Positions 7,274-14,833 of a stretch of DNA of 14,833 nt are shown piece by piece. The translations under genes and the position numbers were made by a program. The notes beneath the pieces were generated by a model. The model made no database searches. It was not told where the DNA came from and worked only from the letters and a program-made list of their open reading frames with translations. The stretch comes from an uncultured Bacteroides sp. (GTDB lineage: Bacteria; Bacteroidota; Bacteroidia; Bacteroidales; Bacteroidaceae), in the NCBI GenBank assembly GCA_905197435.1, contig CAJJYX010000071.1, forward strand, positions 1 through 14,833, in the 5' to 3' direction. Numbering within the stretch: the stretch's first letter is position 1; each line of letters opens with the position of its first letter.

Positions 7274-8092
7274 ATGGGTTATATTTCAGACGACACTCGT
7301 AAAGTGACTACACATCGCCTCATTGAAATGAAGCAGAGAGGTGAAAAAATATCAATGTTGACATCCTATGACTACACTATGGCGCAGATTGTAGACGGTG
7401 CCGGTGTAGACGTAATTCTGGTAGGGGATTCCGCTTCCAATGTAATGGCAGGTAATGTTACCACTCTTCCCATCACGCTCGACCAGATGATTTATCATGG
7501 CAAGTCTGTGGTTCGTGGTGTGAAGCGTGCCATGGTCATCGTCGATATGCCTTTCGGCTCTTATCAAGGCAACGAATTGGAAGGGTTGGCTTCTGCCATC
7601 CGCATTATGAAGGAAAGCCATGCAGATGCGCTTAAGCTGGAAGGTGGTGAAGAAATCATCGGTACGGTGAAACGCATTCTCAGTGCCGGTATTCCCATCA
7701 TGGGACATCTCGGACTGATGCCTCAATCCATCAATAAATATGGGACATATACTGTTCGTGCCAAGGACGATGCTGAAGCTGAAAAACTGGTACGCGATGC
7801 CCATCTGCTGGAGGAAGCCGGATGCTTCGGGCTGGTATTGGAGAAGATTCCCGCAGTTCTGGCAGCCCGTGTGGCAAGTGAACTGACTATTCCCGTTATC
7901 GGCATCGGTGCCGGTGGCGATGTGGATGGACAGGTATTGGTGGTTCAGGATATGCTGGGTATGAACAATGGTTTCCGTCCCCGTTTCTTGCGTCGCTATG
8001 CCGACCTGCATACAGTGATGACGGATGCCATCAGCAGATATGTATCCGATGTGAAGAACTTAGATTTCCCGAATGAGAAAGAACAGTACTAA
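7274..8092 (+). CDS. panB: Ketopantoate hydroxymethyltransferase
   Basis: A 272-residue PanB (EC 2.1.2.11), of usual family length. It transfers a hydroxymethyl group from 5,10-methylene-tetrahydrofolate to alpha-ketoisovalerate, giving ketopantoate, the first committed step to pantothenate and coenzyme A. Metal-site acids are seen at Asp52 (VGDS) and Asp91 (VDMPFGSYQ), with Lys121-Glu123 in KLEGG and the catalytic-base glutamate in LEKIP (Glu190). GHLGLMPQS and [17 protein letters not shown] are further hallmarks. The ATG at 7274 gives the expected N-terminus ahead of the TSYDYTMA strand. The 3' end overlaps the transporter gene by 20 bases, so the two are probably translated from one message. 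panC and panD are not in this window. Confidence 0.97.
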   Translation: MGYISDDTRKVTTHRLIEMKQRGEKISMLTSYDYTMAQIVDGAGVDVILVGDSASNVMAGNVTTLPITLDQMIYHGKSVVRGVKRAMVIVDMPFGSYQGNELEGLASAIRIMKESHADALKLEGGEEIIGTVKRILSAGIPIMGHLGLMPQSINKYGTYTVRAKDDAEAEKLVRDAHLLEEAGCFGLVLEKIPAVLAARVASELTIPVIGIGAGGDVDGQVLVVQDMLGMNNGFRPRFLRRYADLHTVMTDAISRYVSDVKNLDFPNEKEQY

Positions 8093-9050
8093 CAAACTCA
8101 TGACTTTGAACTTTTGGCGGATGTGTACAGCAAATATATTGCTGTTCATATCTGTCTATATGCTTTTCCCTTTACTTCCTTTTGTTATGGGGCAGCAATT
8201 GGATATTTCTGCCGGACAAGCGAGTTGCATGTTTCCTGTATTTGCAGCAGCTATGTTCGCTGTAGGTCCTTTCCATGCCTATCTGGTCGATGAGTACAAA
8301 AGGAAACATATACTGCTCTATGCTACACTCATTATGACGGCAACAGTCTTGGGATATGCTTTTGTGGACAGCTATGCGAAGTTTTTGCTACTTGCCGCAG
8401 TGCAGGGAGCGTGTTTCGGGTTGGCAACAACAGCAGGCATTACGGTAGCCATTGACATAACAACTTCCACACGCCGCAGTGCAGGAAATATGGTGTATGC
8501 TTGGGCTGCACGGTTGGGCATGCTGGCGGGGATTGTTCTGGGGATGTGGATGTATAAGACATACGGTTTCCGTATGGTGATCTATTTGTCTGTAGCTTCC
8601 GGACTGGCCAGCATCTTTTTTGCAGCAAGGGTATACGTGGCTTTTCGCGCTCCGATAGGTATGTCGTTGTGCAATATGGACCGTTTTTTATTGTCACGTG
8701 CATGGGTACCTGCCGTCAATATGCTACTGATTGCTTTTGTACCGGGAATATTGCTTCCGTTGATGTTTGCGGGGAATTACTGGTCGCTGCTGGCGCTGGC
8801 AGCATTGGTATCTGTTACAGCTCCGTTCATGAAGATGTTTGTCAAGCTGTCACACCATTGCCAGCGTGGAACGGCAAACACCACTTGTCATTTGTCTATG
8901 GAAGCGGGGTTGCTGGCAGGCATGTTTGTAGCTTGCCATCTGATGGATAAGGCACAGATCTATCACGCAGCTTCTGTTGTTGCAGTTCTCGCCGTATTCT
9001 TTTTTGTTCTGTTAACTTATCCTTATTATAAGAAGAAACGGGTGAGATAA
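8073..9050 (+). CDS. Short MFS-type transporter
   Basis: A 325-residue membrane protein of the major facilitator type. The first half has six hydrophobic helices with a family-like loop ([10 protein letters not shown]) between helices 2 and 3. The second half, after a loop near 200, shows only about four helices, the last two around [18 protein letters not shown] and [33 protein letters not shown] resembles the loop leading to helix 11 in Bacteroidetes MFS proteins. The total is near ten helices, below the usual twelve and about 70 residues short. No frameshift is evident. The chosen ATG lies inside panB; an in-frame ATG at 8100, just after the panB stop, is also possible and costs nine hydrophilic residues. 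The link to panB hints at a pantothenate-related or branched-chain keto acid substrate, but that is only inference. Confidence 0.8.
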   Translation: MRKNSTNKLMTLNFWRMCTANILLFISVYMLFPLLPFVMGQQLDISAGQASCMFPVFAAAMFAVGPFHAYLVDEYKRKHILLYATLIMTATVLGYAFVDSYAKFLLLAAVQGACFGLATTAGITVAIDITTSTRRSAGNMVYAWAARLGMLAGIVLGMWMYKTYGFRMVIYLSVASGLASIFFAARVYVAFRAPIGMSLCNMDRFLLSRAWVPAVNMLLIAFVPGILLPLMFAGNYWSLLALAALVSVTAPFMKMFVKLSHHCQRGTANTTCHLSMEAGLLAGMFVACHLMDKAQIYHAASVVAVLAVFFFVLLTYPYYKKKRVR

Positions 9051-9397
9051 GGAATAAAAATAATCAATCCTATAATAGCCGCCGCTACAGTGCATACCAA
9101 TACTGCTCCGGCGGCTATATCTTTTACTTGTCCTGCAATGGGATGTCGTTCGGGAGAAACCAAATCGACCAGCTTTTCAATGGCAGTATTAAACAGTTCG
9201 GCTGCTATTACCACTCCGATACAAAGAATGACCATTATCCATTCCATCCGAGTAATGCCCAATATGAATCCGGCAATCACAGTGAGTATCATGGCAATCA
9301 GGTGAAAGCTCAGATTTTGCTCTCTCCCTATACAGCACCGGACGCCTTTCCAGGCATAACCGAAACTGTGGAGCTGCTTTTTTAAGTCGTACTTCAT
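9026..9397 (-). CDS. dgkA: Diacylglycerol/undecaprenol kinase
   Basis: A 123-residue integral membrane kinase of the DgkA family, of usual length, with three helices (about 33-48, 53-72, 95-116). The signature reads AAELFNTAIEKLVDLVSPE (Glu67, Asn70, Glu74) followed by VKDIAAGAVL (Lys92-Asp93), the ATP/metal-binding residues of the family; Glu26 sits in the N-terminal amphipathic region. It phosphorylates diacylglycerol or undecaprenol with ATP at the inner membrane. The sequence around REQNLSFH is closer to the Gram-positive undecaprenol-kinase type than to E. coli DgkA. The start is 3 bases after the relA stop, so it is co-transcribed with relA. Its 3' end overlaps the MFS gene on the other strand by 25 bases. 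Confidence 0.93.
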   Translation of the reverse strand: MKYDLKKQLHSFGYAWKGVRCCIGREQNLSFHLIAMILTVIAGFILGITRMEWIMVILCIGVVIAAELFNTAIEKLVDLVSPERHPIAGQVKDIAAGAVLVCTVAAAIIGLIIFIPYLTRFFL

Positions 9398-9400
9398 TTT

Positions 9401-11623
9401 TCAACTTCTGCTTACTTGCTTCACTCCTTTTATTGTTCTCAGTTTCTTGATGAGTGCTTCCAGATGCCCGGTATCGCTCACCATGATGGTCAGTGTCCCG
9501 GAGAACAGCCCATCATGTGAGTCAATGCCGATGCTTCTCAAGATAATGCCCGTTTCCTTGGAAATGATGGAAGTGATATTAGTCACGATACCGATGTCAT
9601 CATGCCCCACTACGCGCAGGGTAATAGGATATTGCGTACCCTGTGACTTTCCGGCCCAGCGTGCTTTCACAATACGGTAACCGAAGCGTGAACGTAAATC
9701 ACTGGCATTGGGGCAGTCGCAACGGTGTATTTTGATACCTCCCGTCACACTGACAAAGCCGAACACGTCATCTCCGTAGATAGGATTGCAACAGCGTGCC
9801 AGTTTGAAATCCAGTCCTTTCAGATTTTGGTCAATGACCAATACATCTTCTTTGGCACCTATCTCCTCCGGTACACCTCCTTGTTGAAGGTTATAGCCTT
9901 CAGCACTGCGATAGACAACATCGTCACGCGTATCGCTTTCCCGTTTTTGTTGCTCAAGGTACTTGTCTATAATTTCGTTGACATCCAACACTTCGTCGGC
10001 AATGGCTTGGTAGAAATCTGTTACGACCTTGAAACCGAGGCGCTTGATAAGGCGCATCATGGTTCCCTCATCATATTCTATTTTCCTGTTTTTGAACTTG
10101 CGCTCCAAGGTTTCCTTGGCAAAGGCGTGCTGTCGTGCAGCCATTTCCTTCAATGCCTGACGTATTTTAGTCCGTGCCTTGGAGGTGATTACAATGTTCA
10201 GCCAGTCCTGCTTGGGGGTTTGCGTATTCGATGTCATTATTTCCACTTGATCACCGCTGTGCAACACTTGCTTCAACTGTACATTCTTACCATTCACCTT
10301 GGCACCGATACATTTACAACCCAGCTTGCTGTGGATATGAAAAGCGAAATCGAGCACGGTGGAGCCTTTGGCAAGTTTGAATAAATCACCTTTCGGGGTG
10401 AATACAAATACTTCGTCTTCGTATAGATCCAGTTTGAACTGGTCCATAGTTTCCAGTCCGTTGCTATCTGAGCTCTCCAAGGCTTCACGTACGGAAGTCA
10501 GCCATTCGTCGAGTCCGGATTCACCTTTCACCCCTTTGTATCGCCAATGGGCAGCCAGACCTCGTTCGGCAATATCGTCCATGCGTTCGGTTCGTATTTG
10601 TACTTCCACCCATTTACCTTCAGGACCCATTACAGTGATATGCAGTGATTCATATCCGTTGCTTTTAGGTACAGACAGCCAATCACGTAGCCGTTTCGGG
10701 TTGGGCTGATACATGTCTGTTACGATAGAGTAAACCTGCCAACATTCCAACTTCTCCTTTTCCAAACAAGAGTCCAGAATGATGCGGATGGCAAACAAGT
10801 CATACACGCCTTCGAAGGGGCATTTCTGCTTCTTCATTTTCTGGTAGATGGAGTGGATGGACTTGGTGCGTCCTTTGATATGGAACTTCAGTCCGGCTTC
10901 TTCGAGCTTCTTCTGTACCGGTGCAATGAAGGCGGCAATGTACTTGTCGCGTGAAGCCTTTGTCTCATTCAGTTTTTCCTTGATATGGTAGTAAACTTCC
11001 TTTTCTGTGTATTTTAGTGAGAGGTCTTCCAGCTCCGACTTCAATTTGTACAGACCCAGCTTATGGGCAAGGGGTGCATAAAGATAGGCCGCTTCGTTGG
11101 CTACCTGCCGGCGAGCTTCATCATTCTTGCAGTCCTTTATCTGGCGCATGATGTTTACGCGGTCGGCAATCATGATAAGAATGACACGCATATCCTCGGC
11201 GAAAGTCAGCAATAAATTACGGAAATTCTCGGATTCGATAGTAGGACTTTTGGAATAAAGCTCGTTTACACGTATCAATCCTCGGATGATGCCTGCCACG
11301 TCCTCGCCATAGATCTGCTCTACCTCTTGGGTGGTGCAAGTGCCGCAGCGCACGGAGTCGTGCAGCATGAGCCCCAAGATGGAGGCACGTTTCATACCGA
11401 TTTCTTCCGCTACGATGACAGCCGTTTGCATATCCTTGATGACAGGGTTCAAACCAAATATATCACGTTGGATACGATTGTTCCGTATAGTGTTGACAAG
11501 ATGTGTTTTCAGTTTTTTGCAGTCGCCCTTCTGAAGGGTTTCTCCAGAAAGCTGCAACAGTTTGCGGTAGAGAGAGAAGAGTAAATCTTTCTCTTTGGTA
11601 GTGAAAAATTCATCTGTTTCCAT
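9401..11623 (-). CDS. relA: RelA/SpoT-family (p)ppGpp synthase
   Basis: A 740-residue long RSH protein of the stringent response, making (p)ppGpp from ATP and GTP/GDP. Domain order: degenerate HD hydrolase (about 20-170), synthetase (about 250-370; GRTKSIHSIYQKM, YDLFAIRI, PKSNGYESLH, EVQIRTERM, GLAAHWRYK), TGS (about 402-462), a Cys/His region (LARCCNP, HRCDCP) and a C-terminal ACT domain (from about 664). The hydrolase motif HDVVEDT reads HDSVRCGT, so the catalytic Glu-Asp pair is lost, and LHNMR reads VNIMR; hydrolysis is probably absent. The synthetase loop has RLRD, the basic type seen in bifunctional RSH enzymes rather than the EFDD of E. coli RelA. An upstream ATG at 11707 would add a Lys-rich tail but leave only 21 bases to the divergent start at 11729 and span a TACCTTTG box, so 11623 is preferred. 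Confidence 0.93.
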   Translation of the reverse strand: METDEFFTTKEKDLLFSLYRKLLQLSGETLQKGDCKKLKTHLVNTIRNNRIQRDIFGLNPVIKDMQTAVIVAEEIGMKRASILGLMLHDSVRCGTCTTQEVEQIYGEDVAGIIRGLIRVNELYSKSPTIESENFRNLLLTFAEDMRVILIMIADRVNIMRQIKDCKNDEARRQVANEAAYLYAPLAHKLGLYKLKSELEDLSLKYTEKEVYYHIKEKLNETKASRDKYIAAFIAPVQKKLEEAGLKFHIKGRTKSIHSIYQKMKKQKCPFEGVYDLFAIRIILDSCLEKEKLECWQVYSIVTDMYQPNPKRLRDWLSVPKSNGYESLHITVMGPEGKWVEVQIRTERMDDIAERGLAAHWRYKGVKGESGLDEWLTSVREALESSDSNGLETMDQFKLDLYEDEVFVFTPKGDLFKLAKGSTVLDFAFHIHSKLGCKCIGAKVNGKNVQLKQVLHSGDQVEIMTSNTQTPKQDWLNIVITSKARTKIRQALKEMAARQHAFAKETLERKFKNRKIEYDEGTMMRLIKRLGFKVVTDFYQAIADEVLDVNEIIDKYLEQQKRESDTRDDVVYRSAEGYNLQQGGVPEEIGAKEDVLVIDQNLKGLDFKLARCCNPIYGDDVFGFVSVTGGIKIHRCDCPNASDLRSRFGYRIVKARWAGKSQGTQYPITLRVVGHDDIGIVTNITSIISKETGIILRSIGIDSHDGLFSGTLTIMVSDTGHLEALIKKLRTIKGVKQVSRS

Positions 11624-11644
11624 AATCGTCCGTATTTTATGCTT

Positions 11645-11652
11645 CAAAGGTA
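11645..11652 (-). promoter_or_regulatory. -7 box of the relA-dgkA operon
   Basis: Read on the minus strand this is TACCTTTG, an exact TAnnTTTG, ending 22 bases before the relA ATG at 11623. The same octamer is used at the MATE promoter. No TTTG is seen at the -33 position. It favours the 11623 start over 11707. Confidence 0.6.
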
Positions 11653-11669
11653 AGTTTTTTCTTCTTTTT

Positions 11670-11702
11670 CTTGACGGCTGTTCTGCTTTTTTTGTATTTT
11701 TG
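11670..11702 (+). promoter_or_regulatory. Promoter of the DUF4301 gene
   Basis: TATTTTTG at 11695-11702 matches TAnnTTTG exactly and CTTG at 11670-11673, 21 bases upstream, is one base off TTTG. The box ends 27 bases before the ATG at 11729. It lies back to back with the relA -7 box, their -33 regions overlapping near 11670-11676. Confidence 0.6.
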
Positions 11703-11728
11703 GGCATGAATTAATAAAACAAGATATT

Positions 11729-13246
11729 ATGATGACACCGCAAGACAAAGAGTTGCTCGAAAACAAAGGCATCTCCGAAGAACAAATAGCCGAACAGTTG
11801 GCATGTTTTGAAAAGGGTTTCCCATATTTGAAGCTGTCTGCTGCCGCTTCCATAGGGAAAGGTATATTAGCTCCGGATACGGATGAACAGAAAAAATACC
11901 TGGACGCTTGGGAGGCATATACACAGACCGATAAAGTGGTGGTGAAGTTTGTGCCTGCTTCAGGTGCTGCCAGCCGTATGTTTAAAAACTTGTTTGAGTT
12001 TCTCGGAGCGGATTATGATGCCCCTCAGACAAACTTTGAAAAGACTTTCTTTGAGAAGATCGAGAAGTTCGCTTTCTATGATGACTTGAACACCGCTTGT
12101 CAGAGAACTGTCGGAGAAGATATACCGGCTTTGGTGGCTGCCGGGAAATATAAGGCGATTGTTGCAGCTTTGCTCGAAGTGGCCGGACTGAACTATGGTG
12201 CCCTGCCCAAAGGACTTCTGAAGTTCCATAAATATGAAGACGGTAACCGCACGCCATTGGAAGAACATTTGGTAGAAGGGGCATTGTATGCTGCCAATAA
12301 AAATGGTAAGGTGAATGTGCATTTCACGGTTTCGCCCGAACATCGCGCTTTATTCAAGGCTTTGGTGGACGAAAAGGCTGCCGCTTATGCAAAGAAGTAT
12401 GGTGTGGATTATAATATCACCTTTTCGGAACAGAAACCAAGTACCGATACCATCGCTGCCGATATGGAAAACAAGCCGTTCCGTGATAATGGCAAACTTC
12501 TGTTCCGCCCGGGTGGTCATGGTGCATTGATTGAAAACCTGAACGACCTCGATGCAGATATTATCTTTATAAAGAATATCGACAATGTGGTGCCCGACAA
12601 ACTGAAAGGCGACACCGTATTATACAAGAAGCTGATTGCCGGTGTACTGGTAGCTTTGCAGCAAAAGGCATTTGCCTATTTGCAGTTACTTGACAGTGGG
12701 AAATATACACATGAACAAATTCTTGAAATCCTGCAATTCCTGCAGAAGCAACTCTATTGCAAGAACCCGGAGATAAAACTCCTGGAAGACGCCGAACTTG
12801 TGATATACCTAAAAGAAAAGCTGAATCGTCCGATGCGCGTTTGCGGTATGGTGAAGAATGTTGGTGAACCGGGTGGAGGTCCGTTCTTGGCATACAACAG
12901 TGACGGCACTATCTCTTTGCAGATTCTGGAAAGTTCGCAGATTGACATGAATGATCCGGAAAAGAAAGAAATGTTTGAGAAGGGCACTCATTTCAATCCG
13001 GTGGATTTGGTTTGTGCGGTACGTGACTATAAAGGACATAAATTCGATCTTGTGAAGTATGTGGATAAAGCGACAGGGTTCATTTCCTATAAGTCCAAAA
13101 ACGGCAAGGATTTGAAAGCTCTTGAACTTCCCGGTTTATGGAATGGTGCCATGAGTGATTGGAACACAGTGTTTGTAGAAGTACCTCTGAGTACATTCAA
13201 CCCTGTAAAAACGGTGAATGACTTGTTGAGAGACCAACACCAATAA
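11729..13246 (+). CDS. DUF4301 protein, UDP-sugar pyrophosphorylase-like
   Basis: A 505-residue protein I recognise as DUF4301, a family with no function known to me. The sequence shows features like the UDPGP nucleotidyltransferase fold: KFVPASGAASRMFK (73-86) where UDPGP enzymes have the nucleotide-binding GGxGTRMG...K loop; FRPGGHGALIENL (259-271), like the PPGHG motif; and IFIKNIDNVVPD (279-290), like the N-x-DN motif that binds UDP-sugar and metal. A Gly-rich stretch, MVKNVGEPGGGPF, follows at about 375-388, and the C-terminus has STFNPVKTVNDLLR. No signal peptide or membrane helix; cytoplasmic. I infer a nucleotidyltransferase acting on a sugar phosphate, not proven. A second ATG immediately follows the first, so translation may start at 11732. 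It has its own promoter and is not in an obvious operon. Confidence 0.85.
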   Translation: MMTPQDKELLENKGISEEQIAEQLACFEKGFPYLKLSAAASIGKGILAPDTDEQKKYLDAWEAYTQTDKVVVKFVPASGAASRMFKNLFEFLGADYDAPQTNFEKTFFEKIEKFAFYDDLNTACQRTVGEDIPALVAAGKYKAIVAALLEVAGLNYGALPKGLLKFHKYEDGNRTPLEEHLVEGALYAANKNGKVNVHFTVSPEHRALFKALVDEKAAAYAKKYGVDYNITFSEQKPSTDTIAADMENKPFRDNGKLLFRPGGHGALIENLNDLDADIIFIKNIDNVVPDKLKGDTVLYKKLIAGVLVALQQKAFAYLQLLDSGKYTHEQILEILQFLQKQLYCKNPEIKLLEDAELVIYLKEKLNRPMRVCGMVKNVGEPGGGPFLAYNSDGTISLQILESSQIDMNDPEKKEMFEKGTHFNPVDLVCAVRDYKGHKFDLVKYVDKATGFISYKSKNGKDLKALELPGLWNGAMSDWNTVFVEVPLSTFNPVKTVNDLLRDQHQ

Positions 13247-13260
13247 ATTTCATTTAGAAT

Positions 13261-13336
13261 CAGGCGATTTACCATTTTACTATTTGCTGCACTGTAATGG
13301 GCAGACGGATGGTAGGTGGTAAATCGTTTGGTTTTT
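13261..13336 (+). terminator. Long hairpin with T-tract after the DUF4301 gene
   Basis: Bases 13261-13274 pair with 13317-13330: ten perfect pairs (CGATTTACCA with TGGTAAATCG), then two G-U wobbles, A-T and C-G. TTTTT follows at 13332-13336. The 42-base loop has its own CTGC/GCAG pair (13287-13290, 13301-13304). It starts 14 bases past the DUF4301 stop and fits a terminator, though the loop is long. Confidence 0.5.
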
Positions 13337-13382
13337 ATAATAGCATTAAATAGTAAATTGTCAAATAGTAAATAAAATAGTA
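13276..13382. repeat. AAATAGTAAA repeats, direct and inverted, before purT
   Basis: AAATAGTAAA occurs at 13348-13357 and 13363-13372, with a shortened AAATAGTA at 13375-13382. Its reverse complement TTTACTATTT is at 13276-13285; with one more base this gives an 11-base perfect match between 13276-13286 and 13362-13372. No clear TAnnTTTG promoter for purT is found in this gap (13247-13386). Confidence 0.6.
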
Positions 13383-13386
13383 TTGG

Positions 13387-14553
13387 ATGAAAAAGATTTT
13401 ATTGTTGGGCTCCGGTGAACTGGGCAAGGAATTTGTGATTTCCGCCCAACGCAAAGGTCAGTACATTATTGCCTGCGACTCGTATGCCGGAGCACCTGCC
13501 ATGCAAGTGGCAGATGAATGTGAAGTATTCAGCATGCTTGATGGAGATGCTTTGGAACGCGTGGTACGCAAACATCAGCCGGATATCATTGTTCCTGAAA
13601 TCGAGGCTATCCGCACAGAACGTCTGTACGATTTCGAAAAAGAAGGCATTCAAGTAGTCCCCAGTGCACGTGCCGTGAACTTTACCATGAACCGTAAGGC
13701 TATACGCGACCTTGCAGCCAAAGAACTGGGATTGAAGACAGCCAGATATTTTTATGCCAAATCCTTGGATGAGCTGAAAGAAGCTGCTGAAAAGATTGGC
13801 TTTCCATGTGTGGTGAAACCGTTGATGTCTTCTTCCGGCAAAGGGCAGTCTCTCGTAAAGAATGCCGATGAACTGGAGCATGCTTGGGAATATGGATGTA
13901 ATGGTAGCCGTGGAGACATAAAAGAACTTATCATTGAGGAATTCATCAAATTCGACAGTGAGATAACATTGCTCACCGTGACACAAAAGAATGGCCCTAC
14001 TTTGTTCTGCCCACCTATTGGCCATGTACAGAAGGGTGGGGACTATCGCGAAAGTTTCCAACCTGCCCATATTGACCCAGCTCATCTGAAGGAAGCGCAA
14101 AATATGGCAGAGAAAGTGACCCATGCCTTGACCGGCGCCGGACTTTGGGGAGTAGAATTTTTTCTCAGTCATGAAAATGGAGTCTATTTTTCCGAGCTTT
14201 CTCCACGTCCGCACGATACGGGTATGGTAACCCTGGCCGGGACTCAGAATCTGAATGAATTCGAACTGCATTGCCGTGCGGTGCTTGGCCTACCTATTCC
14301 TGGCATCAAGCAAGAGCGTATGGGAGCCAGTGCAGTTATCCTTTCTCCAATAGCCAGCCAGGAACGCCCCAATTATCGTGGAATGGAAGAGGTTACGAAA
14401 GAAGAAGATACTTATCTGCGTATTTTCGGTAAGCCGACTACCCGTATAAACCGCCGCATGGGAGTAGTGCTGTGTTATGCACCTCTTGATAGCGACCTTG
14501 ACGCACTGCGCGACAAGGCAAAACGTATTGCTGATAAGGTGGAGGTGTATTAG
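13387..14553 (+). CDS. purT: Formate-dependent GAR transformylase
   Basis: A 388-residue PurT (phosphoribosylglycinamide formyltransferase 2), an ATP-grasp enzyme close to the usual 390 residues. It uses ATP and formate to formylate GAR in purine synthesis, the folate-independent alternative to PurN. The N-terminal domain opens with [14 protein letters not shown]; the ATP-grasp core has [14 protein letters not shown] (about 147-160), LIIEEFI and the C-terminal metal-site block [18 protein letters not shown] (about 270-287). The final domain ends with [15 protein letters not shown], matching the nucleotide-contact region GKP...RRxGV. All core motifs are intact. The start follows AT-rich sequence with no good ribosome site. 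Use of formate fits an anaerobic fermenter with pyruvate-formate metabolism. Confidence 0.97.
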   Translation: MKKILLLGSGELGKEFVISAQRKGQYIIACDSYAGAPAMQVADECEVFSMLDGDALERVVRKHQPDIIVPEIEAIRTERLYDFEKEGIQVVPSARAVNFTMNRKAIRDLAAKELGLKTARYFYAKSLDELKEAAEKIGFPCVVKPLMSSSGKGQSLVKNADELEHAWEYGCNGSRGDIKELIIEEFIKFDSEITLLTVTQKNGPTLFCPPIGHVQKGGDYRESFQPAHIDPAHLKEAQNMAEKVTHALTGAGLWGVEFFLSHENGVYFSELSPRPHDTGMVTLAGTQNLNEFELHCRAVLGLPIPGIKQERMGASAVILSPIASQERPNYRGMEEVTKEEDTYLRIFGKPTTRINRRMGVVLCYAPLDSDLDALRDKAKRIADKVEVY

Positions 14554-14636
14554 TAATAAATGGCGGATGATTTATTGATGTCATTGAATTATCGCCACCG
14601 ATTCGCTATATATATCTGATTATTAAGTGAATTAGC

Positions 14637-14675
14637 AGTAAAGGTGAGGGCATTTATTCCACCCTTGCCTTTACT
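14637..14675 (+). terminator. Strong hairpin downstream of purT
   Basis: Bases 14637-14650 (AGTAAAGGTGAGGG) pair with 14662-14675 (CCCTTGCCTTTACT) over 14 pairs, two of them G-U in RNA, around an 11-base loop. It lies 84 bases after the purT stop. Only a short T-rich patch (CGCTTTCC) follows, so termination is plausible but not classic. Confidence 0.45.
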
Positions 14676-14700
14676 CGCTTTCCGGTCTCTTCCACCACAC

Positions 14701-14833
14701 TCGAAAAACATCACGGAACGCCAATATCTATATGCTTATCATATTAAGAACAAGCATATTGCAGTTTCCCACCTATAGGGAATGTCTTATGCTGAAATAG
14801 GTAGACACATTAACAAACAAATAAAATTTATAC
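14701..14833 (+). other. Possible decayed helix-turn-helix remnant
   Basis: From 14701 one frame stays open until a TAG at 14776-14778, and beyond it reads GMSYAEIGRHINK, which resembles the DNA-binding helix-turn-helix of IS30-type transposases (EIxRxI core). There is no obvious start codon and the reading frame runs into the window edge. The stretch also has an 8-base inverted repeat, ATATGCTT (14730-14737) with AAGCATAT (14752-14759). It could equally be chance; I cannot assign it. Confidence 0.2.

Noticed and set aside
7352..8011. 219-codon open frame on the minus strand
   Set aside because: It is antisense to panB and has a His/Gln-rich composition typical of shadow frames.
11624..11707. 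N-terminal 28-residue extension of the RelA protein
   Set aside because: It would cross the TACCTTTG box and start 21 bases from the divergent DUF4301 start; the Lys/Arg-rich residues look like translated promoter sequence.
13247..13386. Purine or ZTP riboswitch ahead of purT
   Set aside because: I looked for the conserved cores of both and found neither; only the hairpins and repeats described are visible.
13399..14271. 290-codon open frame on the minus strand
   Set aside because: It is antisense to purT, which has all its catalytic motifs; long antisense frames are common opposite conserved genes with this codon use.

Overview
The window looks like a piece of a Bacteroides (order Bacteroidales) chromosome. 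The evidence is several exact or near-exact copies of the Bacteroides -7 promoter box TAnnTTTG about 22-27 bases ahead of start codons, the absence of strong Shine-Dalgarno sequences, a DUF4301 protein (a family I know mainly from Bacteroidetes), and a LytS/LytTR pair of Bacteroidetes type. I see ten confident protein genes, no tRNA or rRNA, no CRISPR array and no intact mobile element.

Region 1 (103-4844, minus strand) is a tightly spaced four-gene unit. In transcription order it encodes a LytS-like membrane histidine kinase, a LytTR response regulator, a membrane polyferredoxin that looks like a NapH-NapG fusion, and an aldo/keto reductase with a Tat-type lipoprotein signal and a C-terminal pair of iron-sulfur motifs. 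Gaps are 7, 31 and 24 bases. I infer a regulated electron-transfer chain from the membrane to an exported reductase. This is the most system-like part of the window. Upstream of it (5015-5053) lies a 16-base direct repeat with a 23-base period, a candidate LytTR operator.

Region 2 (5054-9050) holds a MATE exporter (minus) divergent from a HAD phosphatase (plus), sharing a symmetric overlapping promoter region. It is followed by panB (pantothenate synthesis) and a short MFS-type transporter whose start overlaps the end of panB.

Region 3 (9026-11623, minus) is a RelA/SpoT-family (p)ppGpp synthase followed after 3 bases by a DgkA-type lipid kinase; dgkA overlaps the MFS gene tail to tail by 25 bases. 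The hydrolase half of the RelA protein lacks key residues, so it is probably a synthase. A compact divergent promoter region separates it from region 4.

Region 4 (11729-14833, plus) holds a DUF4301 protein with motifs like those of UDP-sugar pyrophosphorylases, then purT (formate-dependent GAR transformylase) after a 140-base gap rich in inverted and direct repeats. The last 280 bases have a strong hairpin and possibly a decayed helix-turn-helix coding remnant.

Most genes are housekeeping or common accessory genes. The items that merit a second look are the kinase-regulator-polyferredoxin-reductase unit, its upstream repeats, the DUF4301 protein and the repeat-rich gap before purT.
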